64,000 bases of DNA, taken from NCBI GenBank assembly GCA_035048485.1, contig CM068592.1, forward strand, positions 38,014,001 to 38,078,000, read 5' to 3'. The stretch is from Pteria penguin (lineage: Eukaryota > Mollusca > Bivalvia > Pterioida > Pteriidae). Each line of letters starts with the position of its first letter. The stretch's first letter is position 1. The notes beneath the pieces are model-generated. The model was not told the DNA's origin and searched no databases. It was given only the letters and a program-made list of their open reading frames with translations. A program made the position numbers and the translations under genes. Shown piece by piece: positions 14,401 through 25,200 of this stretch.

Positions 14401-17400
14401 TGTCGAAGGACGAGTCCAGCCTCGATATCTCCCGATTGGAAGAAATAAGTAAGAAATGGGTGCCAATGACGGACACGTCACGCTCCATATGCCGTTCCAA
14501 GCGTAAGAGGATCGGAACTAAAAGACTTGCGCCGTACGCCATCGCTCCGACAAGAATCCGAAAGTGGACGTCCTCTAAAATAAAAGTATAAAAAGAGATT
14601 AAGATCTTCGGATCGTTTAAATCTGTTCGTCGATGGAGAAAAAAAAAATGTATTACTTGACTCTCCCCAGTAACAGTTCCATGGAAACCTTTCCAAACAA
14701 TACCGTAGCACACTTCAAAGTAAAACTTCCACGAGCCATTCAGTTACAGGGACCGTGGGAAGTGGGATTGACGGAGATCCAATATTTTCATTCGTAGTCC
14801 AACGTGGGAGACGATATACACTTCATCAACTTGGACGTGGTGGACGACATAACCTCTACCAAATACTCGATAATTCTCAAAAAAGGATTTTATTCCTCTC
14901 CTAGGAAATTGTTAGAAGCTCTGAGAAAAATGAGGGACATGATGATGATTGAGCTCAGAAACAGAATCAAAATCAAATTCAACGACACCAATCAGCGAGT
15001 GACCTTCATCGTACAACCCGGCACTTCCGTCCAACTCTCTCCCTCCCTGGCCGACATGTTGGGATTCGAGGAGACGGAAATCCCTTTTGGAAGGACGGAG
15101 GGATCTCAGATGTGCGATTTAGATCCGGGATTTTATTCTCTGTACGTGTATTGTAACGTCGTGGAACCCACCATAGTGGGGGACAAGTACGTTCCCGTAC
15201 TGAGGATCGTACCCATAGAAGGACAGGCGGGCCAAATGGTCACTCGCACGTACGAAAAGATCCATTACTTTCCGGTTCAACTGAATAATTTCGAGACCCC
15301 GGAAATACAGATTTCCAAAGACACGGGCGAACTGGTATCTTTCGAACAGGGAAAGTCGGTGGTGACGCTACACTTTCGCAAAGCCAGACCTGGCTAATAG
15401 TCTATAAATAGGAGGTTAGACACTGGACTTTTACACATAACACGTACCGTAACCTACGAGACGAGTTCCAAAAGAGAAAAAAAAAAATGGTGTGCTGTTT
15501 CGAAAGGAACAGATATCGCTGCGACGACACGGCCATAGAACAGTATTACAGAAGACAAGTCGGAAACGGATTACCCGTCTTTCGAGGTGCAAAGACACAG
15601 AGGGGTCACGGAATCGGTAGCATGTTCAAAGGTCTTTTGAAATCGGTAGTTCCCTTGGTGTAAAGTGGGGCCAAGGCATTGGGAAAAGAAGCCCTGTCTA
15701 CGGGGCTAAACGTAGCAAGGGATGTGGTGAGCGGACGTAATCTCAAAGATGCCGCCAAGCGAAGAGTGAGCGAGATGGGTACGAACGTATTAGAAAACGC
15801 ACGACAGTTTGCTTTGGATGCCGTCGGACCGCAGCAAAAAACTATAAATAGGAGACGTTCGCAACAGATCGACACACCGCATCGCAAAAAGAAGAAGAAG
15901 AGCTCACGCAGGCGAAACAGGAGAGATATTTTCCAAGGTCTGGAATCGTAAATATGTCTTTGGTCCACAAACAGTCGTGCGAATGCATGAAATCCGAATT
16001 GGATCTCTTTGCCGTTCCACCCACACAAGCCAACATCGAGACGGGACATTGGATAGAACACAAACCGTTGCATTCCATCGACGGCGGAAGTAACATACAA
16101 TTCCACGTTCCGGGAGCGGGGGATGATTACATAGATCTACACAATACGTACCTGTACCTGAAAGTTCAGATCGTCAATGCAGACAATACGAACCTCGACC
16201 AAGACGCCGATGTCGGACCGGTAAACAACTGGATGCATTCGTTGTTTTCCGAAGTCAAATTGTCGCTGAAAGACAAAATCGTCACCGACAGCAACAACAC
16301 CTACGCTTATCGGGCCTACATAGAGAATTTGTTGAATTACGGTACTTCGGCCAAGAAGTCTCAACTGACGACCGTGGTGTGGTACAAAGGGACACATGGA
16401 GAGTCGCACGCCGGCCGAGAACGAGGGATTCGGCACCAGACAGGCCTTCGTCAAAACCAGCAAGATCGTCGACCTGGCGGGACGCTTGCATCTAGACATG
16501 TGCTTCCAAGAACGCTACGTCCTCAACGGGGTGGACTTGAACCTGCTTCTGGTCCAAAACAAACCGTCGTTTTACTTGATGGCAGGCGCCGACACCTTCA
16601 AAGCCAAACTGACGGACGTCTCCCTGATGGTACGTACGGTCAAGTTGAGTCCCTCCGTCGGTCTGGCTCACGCAAAGGCCCTGGAGAAGGGAAGTGCCAA
16701 GTATCCGATCAGACGAGTGATAACCAAGTCGTTTGCCGTGTCCAGGGGGAGCATGAGCGTCAACAAGGAAAACCTGTTCATGGGCCAAATGCCCAAACGA
16801 GTGTTTGCCGGACTGGTGGACAGCGACGCTTACAACGGTGCCGTGGGAAAAAATCCCTTCAATTTCAAGCACAAAAACGTCAACTTCATCGCTCTGTACT
16901 TGGACGGCCAGCAAATACCGGAAATACCTTTCACCCCCAACTTTGCTCGTTCACGATATGTCAGATGTTTCGAGAGCCTGTTTTCGGGAACGGGAAAAAT
17001 GTATCACGATGAAGGGAACAACATCGACAGAAGCGAATATCACAAAGGATACACGCTCTACGGATTCGACCTGACGCCAGACCTTTCGGACAGCGAACAC
17101 TTTCACCTTATAAAAAGGGGCAACCTTCGCTTGGAAATGAAATTTTCCGACGCACTGACGGAATCCGTAAACGTCATGGTGTATGCCGAATTCGACAACA
17201 TCCTAGAGATCGACCAAAACAGGAACGTCATTTTCGATTTCAATTCTACCTGATCGGCATGGACACCGGGGAAATAAACAGAATAATGAGGTACATGGTG
17301 GGTCCCTACTTTAGAGGTACGTTTGCCAGAAACGAGTTGTCAGACATCGTCGCATACATGGCTCCGTATTCCCTAATCAGCAACACCCATCCAGACACGA

Positions 17401-20400
17401 AACTAGGCGAACACTGGATTGCCATCGACATCGACGAAAATGAAAACGGCGAATTCTTCGACAGCTACGGACTTCCCCCGCTTCACACCGAATTCGAGAC
17501 TTTCTTGAATCGTAGTTGCAAGAAATGGACGTGGAACGACAAACAGATACAGAACCTCTTTTCCTCGGCGTGTGGTCAACATTGCATATACTACCTACTA
17601 CACAGATACAGAGGATTTTCCTTACGAGAATTTCAATCCCTCTTCACCGAAGACACCCGACAGAACGACGCCATCGTCAGATGTTATGTCGACAGATTGT
17701 AAATTGTGAAATCTAACGAGTCCCATTGTATATAGTCCCGATACTCTCGTAATTGATATAGTGTTCATTGTCGTTTGTTCATTGTCGTTATTGTTGGAAA
17801 AAAAAATACAAAAAAATACAAAAAAATACAAAAAAAAAAAATACAAAAAATACAAAAAAAAAATATTGCTTGAATTGCTCGTTGTATATGTGTATCGTGC
17901 TTACCATTGTCCTTTAAGTTCGATTTTTTTTTCTGATTTTATTACCCTTAGTTTTACAACTTTCATTTCTAAATTTTAGTTCCGTTTTCCTTAGTTTACC
18001 TTCTCGTTTCGACTCCACCTTGACGCGGTGAGAAGGCTTACAGGGGACATGTCCCCCTTACCAAGAGAGTCGACTTTTTTTACAATACACTCACTTAAAA
18101 TAGAGCACATCTCATAATTCGTTTTAGTGTAATACAGCACACCTTTTTTTAAAAAAGGAAGTCTCGGTTTGAATCCGAGGAACGATGAGATATACTCTTA
18201 AAAATAAAAAAAAATGATGATGTCATTCGTGATGTCACTCGTGATGTCATTCGTGACGTCACCAGTGACGTCATCACTCCCAAAAATTGTACAACTCAAA
18301 AACCTCATTTTTGAGGTCTATTTTTTGAAAAAGTGAAAGTAGGAAATCACCAAATAAATCAAAAGTGAAAGTAGATTGACCAATCAAAACGCTCCATTTA
18401 GGGGGGTTTCCCAAAAATTCTAAAAATAGCCTCCCCCAGAGTGCTAGACTATCATCAACTAGCCCTCCCGGACACCTGGCCTAACTGTCCATGTATGTTA
18501 ACAACCCACTCGCTGGCACCCTGTGTTAATGTCCTTATATGTCCATTACTTCTCTGGGCACTTGTTCTCACTTTCAATATATATCCAGTACCCTTCCCGA
18601 GCACCTGGCCTCACCGTTCATGTATCCATGACTTTTCCCGGGCAACTTGCCTCACCGTCCATATATGTCTATGTGTATATAGACTGGTATGGAGACACAT
18701 GAACGATGCAAATAAGATAATAAAAATTGTGTAAATGAGTTGTTTCGTCTTAATCGTATAAGTAATGAAATACTAAAGAAATTAAAATAATAAAACACGG
18801 ATGCAGTGAATAAGCTTCCGCCTCCGTATTTTACGTAGAAATCCGGTGGAAATTCCGCATCTGACTTCAGATTTTATAAACACCCCAAATCTTGTTCCGA
18901 ACTTTGACATCCGGAATCACTGCGACAGAACAATCTAATAATGAGACAGCATAAAATAATTGCAGAACTGCAGAATGTAACTGAAACTGCAAAATATAAT
19001 TATGAAACTGCAGAATGTAATTGCGTCACTGCAGAATATAATTATGAAACTGCAGAATAAATTAAAAGACCACATTACATAATAATGAAATGACGGCATA
19101 TAATTATAAAACTGCAGCATATTATTATAAAACTGCAGCATATAATTATAGTAACACAGCATATAATTATAGGATCGTTACATATGATAATGAAACCTTA
19201 TCATACAGTAATGGAACAACAGCATATAATTATGCAAACACTGCATATAATAAGGAAACATGATATCCTTAAAAACCCATATAAGACAGGTATGGCGTTT
19301 CATACTTTTGTACTGACGTGATACGTATACTTAAAATTTTCAATGATGAAATTTTGTAAATCATTCTAAAACTAAGGAGTATCTCCCTAATAAATTACTC
19401 TGTTCTTAGTTAGATACTTTGGCTCATTTTTTTCGGCCAGGTTGGTGTTAAATCTGCTCTTCAAATTTTATATAATAAGAATTCCGATCAACACATCATT
19501 TACCTGTCTAATGTATCTACCAGATCTATGTAAACTCACACATACCCCTAACATTGTTCTTGTCGCTATTGTCTCGACTCTGATCCAGTAATTTCCAATT
19601 TCTGCATCTGCTTTCACAACGACGTCAAATCTTTCCCCGTCGGCCACAATGACCGATTCCGTCTCAAGAGGAACTACATCATAGCCGTCTGATGATATCA
19701 CCTCCAATCTGTGCTATACAAAAAAGATAATATGGTATTTTCTTCCCTATAATATCACCTCCAATCTGTGTAATACAATTAAGGTAATATTTTATTTTCT
19801 CCCTTATAATATCTAGTACTTTAAAAGGAGCAACTTTATAATGATAATAAATATATCTAAATTTTAAGCGGTTATTTATTCATTATTCTAGTTCATTACT
19901 GATTGTAACAGCCCAATGTCAATCTGTATAAAGATGTGTGTAACATGGGAAGCAAGCCTCCAATTAAAAATGGGATTAAAACCATGAAATGTTTGGTCAA
20001 TCGGCTTGTCCATCCCTCACTCAATATGTCAGCCACGTATAAGTTCCTATTTTCATATTGCACGACATCAAATTTAAATCAGATGTTACAGCATTTTAAA
20101 GTAAGTATTTACATTGTCTATGGAAACTTTCAAAGAGTACACAAGGCCTGCATTGATGATACGAAATCTGAAATATCGATCTCGTTTAACATGAAAAGTC
20201 TCTATAGGAAGTTCGGGAAATTCTGGAACATCATCTTTATCGGGATAAAAGTGTCCTATAATTGCAAGAAAGAACAGATAAGGTATTTTCATATTCACAT
20301 GTACATCAACATATATAAAAATAATTATGTGTAAAAATCAGCGTCAACCCGGTTTGTTAGTATTTTATTATACACCTATATCTTTAATCAAATCATGAAG

Positions 20401-22194
20401 TCCATTTGCAAGTATATTTTGTTCCGGCATTAAACAGAAAAAAGATAAACGAAAAAGTGTCAACAAATATGAAATGCAAACAAACACTTATACGAGCACA
20501 TTCAACAGTCAACATTTTGCTGAATTGAAAAACAACGGCCTTAAGAGTAAATGTGACATTTCAAATCATTACACAAGAGACAATTACCTTTCCTCTGTAC
20601 GTAAAATGCAAAAGATACGGAGGGACAGTCAATAAGTAACATCTACTGTATAAGAAAAATATATATATTGGTTATTACAGACCCCTGTGTGAACCAAAGG
20701 TCAGAGGCCAGGTCAAACGGTAAACAATGCTGAATTTTAATATCCCTCAACTGTTGAATATCACTATCAATAACGTAACCATGGTTATTAATACTATTTG
20801 TGATAACATGGTTCAGATTGAAACCAGTAAGGTATAGCAGATGAGTTGAAGATCTGACCTCGACCGTTGATGAGAGCTGAATGGAACGGTATATCTCCTA
20901 CACCAGTGCCGTCGATAGTGTGAGTTCTAAAAAAGCATGTACTGGAATTCCGCTCATTAGAGTACCTACAAAATAAATAAATATATATTTTAAACAGTTT
21001 TGATATAAATGTAATACTGGATAAAATGTTATATTGCATTGTAGCCTTCAGACCAACATACCACGTGGAACATTATATATCCCAAGAAATCAGGGTTCAA
21101 CTCGGTTATCTGAGAAGTGTAACCGTCTCTTGTTTGGCCAACATTGATATTATGTATAGATAAAAATATTCCAGTTTTATTATCTCATTATATTTACACC
21201 AAGAAATTTGAAGCACTGTTTTCTGCAGAGTAAGTGTTGTTTATTGTGAGCAATCTGACATTCAGTTCAATTTATTACAAAGGAACCATTTTCAAGAGAT
21301 TTCTGTTTAGTGACTTGAAATATGGTGTTTTGTGTTTTATTTTCCGCATTATGTAATTGTTGGATGTTTAATACATTTATAAGGAAACAAAAGCTTCAAA
21401 TGGACCTATATCGCTCACCGGAGCACTTTAAACACATCAGAACTAAGAATTATCAGATTGTTCTCTAACGAAATTATTCTTTTCAGAAAATGTTATTTAT
21501 TTAAATGAAGTTCTAGTGGATAAATGTATCTTTCAAATTCAGGGTCATCAAGTATTTATATATCATTTAGATACCCAGATAACACAGGTAAAATTATGTG
21601 GAAACGTTTAGATTTTTGGATTTTGAAGACGATGCATGAGGGTTCTCTCATAATGATACAAAATCAGTTCAAAAGTACAGTTAGTGCCCATAAGATTCCA
21701 ATAATTTATTACTGGAGCTTGTCATTGAATTGCACATAAACTTTGTCTATCAGAAAGCTGATGGCTTAACTTAAGACACTTGGATTGACCCGTTTTACTG
21801 TGCTACCATGGCTTCCCGCTAAAACCAGCACCACTTGAATTGCAGTGTTTAACCGTACTTTGAATACCAGATATCGCATGATATTCTTTCATATGCATAC
21901 TAACTTGTTGCAAGTCTAATATTTATATATAGGAATCGTATAAATTCTGATAGGAAAATCCATTATTATTCGCGATGTCTTTGACTGCGTTAAAACACCA
22001 GTGTATGGTAGATAACAATGTAGTTTGAATTCTTATTTGATAGATAGGTATAAAATGTATAAAAATCAAATGCAGAGATTTTCCGACTTCGCCCAATTTT
22101 TAAATTGACTAATTCACTCATACTATACGATATTGTAGTTTTTTACTACATTATCTTTAACTGCTCTCATTGCGGAAGGTATGTGCTTGGAAAG

Positions 22195-22244
<50 letters not shown>

Positions 22245-25200
22245 TCTGGTCGTATAAAAACAATATAGATGTTCGTGTTGTTAGGGACAGTATTATCATG
22301 TTGAAAATTCCGTTTTGTATTTACGTCGATAATTATTTCTGATTTTATAAAAATGAAAATGATATTTTTCAAGGTTTGAGAAGTTTCTCCAACATATTGA
22401 ATCTAATATTCCCTTACTGATCACGTAATTACATATGTTAAATTTGAAGTATTTCGGTTTCGGTTTTTGTTTATTTTTGATACTTTATATTTTATCATAG
22501 GGTAACATGTTATAAACAAACTCATGGGTCACACACATCTTCATTCTCCAGTACTGCAGCATATTGACCTCCAGCGCCGATGTATTCCTGATCCAGTCCT
22601 GAAGCATGACTATAAAGTCCCTATCTACAGCCGGTATATCGCTTCTTTCCTAGTAAAACAATTCATAAAACTCAAGTAAGAAAAAAGAGGAGTTACTGGC
22701 TCAGTTATGTGGCAGAAGTCACCATGGAGCTATACAATACATGAATATCAATAATATACTAGCACATATAACACATTACAAAATATTTGATTGTAGTGCA
22801 ATTACGATACCGACTTAGTACGGTCATTTAATTAGACAAAAGCCAAACAAATGGTGTGGTAAACCGGTTTACGGGCCCACCTTCCCACTCACTTTAACAG
22901 CAGAACAATCAAAGGACGTACATTTAAAAATTTATAAATAATCCTCCATGTAAAGAACAAGGGTCAACAGGTATCGCATATTGAGAGGTCATAAACATAT
23001 AAACACGTAAAGTATTTTAAAACACATAATGATATAAAAATGTATGCAACATCAACATGATAAACCGTGCTCTGTCGGTCTAAAAGCGAGCTAAAACCCT
23101 AGATCTGTAGGAGTCCCGACTAACAGTCAGAGGGGACGAGGTTCAGGACCATGTCTCATCTGAAAGAGGTTTGGACAAGGCCCGTCATATAGTCCCCACC
23201 GCCCTGTTAGTCAGCGTGCAACGTTCAAGTAAAAGTCTGCATAAGGCTGTAGAGGGGCCAAATACAAGACTAATAGTAAGTAAAATACGAAAACAATTGG
23301 TGCTATTGAACTCATAATAACACACTATTGTGGAAATTAATGGAATCTTAAAAATCACAAGAAAGACTACGTGTTAGGATTGAGTAAATGTCTCGTTGCT
23401 GACAAGCAACATCCGCCATCAATGCCTGAATCATACAATCGATGCAAAAGATGTCTATATTGAGACAGAAGTGGAGTAAGGGTGTATCACGAGAAAGTGT
23501 CAGCCACATCCCATAACAAAGGTATAGTTACATTTTAATGCTTCGCAGAGAACTTTCTCTTTCAAACTAAAACAGGAATAAGAGTGTCAGTATTATATGC
23601 AACAAAGGCAGCTGCATATATAATAAGAAATTCTTTTCCTTTTACATAAAAAGTCATACATACAAGTTCTATGGTCGATATAGTGATATGGTAAAATCTG
23701 TGTTCCCACTTTCAAGAATGTTAACCAACATTTTGGGATGTGATCGTACAAACTAACCATCTTGAACTTGTTTACTATAATTGATTTCACATTATATGTA
23801 TACATACAGACATTTGTTTACGTGCATTTCCAACACCGGAATGTCAGTTCAACAACATTTCATATCGTGAATGGTATAATTCGGTTTAGTGTCATTGTCT
23901 CCTACATGTGTTCATGTGTGTATATATATTTACTTCCTAAACTTGAATAGTTATTGCAAGACTTTTGCGACGGGTCTTGCAAACAACCAGGGCACGCTTA
24001 CTTTTCCCGGGCACCTGGTCTCAAATCATTTTAATTGGGGTTCGCATTCGTCTGAATATGAAATTGTACACGATATTGTTCCTTTATTCCATAAACTTCG
24101 AGATGTGTTTAACCCTTCGGTACTTCTTTGTTTACAGTAGATGAATCACAAATTATACTTTTAAGTGCGTCTTACATTTTCTGGTTTGGGCAATACAATT
24201 AAAGGACCAGCGATGCCATCTGTTCTTTGTGTGCCATGATGAGAGTGATACCAATGTGTTCCGGAAGGGTCCGCTTGAAACCTACAAAATACACAAAAGA
24301 GGTTTCGATTATTCGTCAGCTGAAGGAAACATCTGCTGATCATCTGGTGGACATGCATTAACATATTTTTCTTTCGTTGGCATTTAAGTCTCGAGCAAAT
24401 GACATAGATAAAGACAAAATCAGTTCTTACAGCGGGTGTGATCAGTCAGCAAGGGATGCTTACTCCGTCATGCTACACAGCGTCACCTCTGCTCTTTCCA
24501 CTGACTAAATCTCATACTGTTAATTTCCACACTCTTACCAATTCAGTTTTTAGTACGTTATCAAAAGGATTAGTGAGATACCGGTCTAAAATAATATCAC
24601 CATCAGTAACATTAATTCTATATTTACAAATCCAAATTTTGCTCTATATATTTTGTAGATAGCATACTTTTTAAAAGACGAACTAACAGCCATATATCTG
24701 TATCTCTATTGGACTAGTGTTATAGTCCTAGACAGTCACATATAAAGACAAAGTTCATAGTGTTCTATAGCGCAGTATACCTGTACTGGAAGGTTTGCTT
24801 GGTCTGGATAGGACATTGTGTCAGCATAGAGACCCCGTCCATCCATGGGGTATGTTTCTGTGTCATACCATGCCAGTGTATTGTCAGTCCCTCATTAATC
24901 AGGTTATTTACCACATTGATAGCCACCTAAATATTAGTTATACACATGATATTTTGTTTACACTTTATATAACGATTAAATTTATATATTATATGTATCT
25001 CAAAACAAGATATTGTTTGATTTAATTCTCTTTACATGATTTTAAAATACATATAGACTGAACTGTTTATAAACTTAATGAAATCATCACGACAGATATT
25101 ATTAATTCAGGGACTCTTTCTCCTCCATGTCGCTTGATTCAACCTTTTAGTGGTCCATGATCCCCCATCCTTTGTTAACCATTTTGTGGTGTTCCTTATA

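Larger units (their letters stand above)
8549..18460 (+). mobile_element. Polinton/Maverick-type virus-like element lacking DNA polymerase B, in laccase intron 8
   Basis: The element is bounded by inverted repeats: AGCTGATGATAGTCTAGC at 8549 mirrors the sequence ending at 18460. Inside, all on the plus strand, are an integrase, FtsK/HerA-type packaging ATPase, zinc-finger/pX-like protein, unknown protein, penton-type candidate, pVI/pX-like candidate, major capsid protein and adenain-like protease. This gene set defines Polintons and related adintoviruses. The family-B polymerase of canonical Polintons is absent: the only non-genic space (8920-11560) is about 2.6 kb of repeats without a suitable frame on either strand. 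Four genes carry one stop or frameshift each, so this copy is probably not functional as a virion producer. CTAG flanks both ends (8547-8550, 18459-18462), but a clear 6-bp target duplication is not seen. Coding DNA is visibly more GC- and CpG-rich than the host surroundings. Confidence 0.93.

Noticed and set aside
8543..18466. 6-bp target-site duplication of the element
   Set aside because: ATGACT on the left and AGCCCT on the right do not match; only a palindromic CTAG is shared, so the exact ends remain open.
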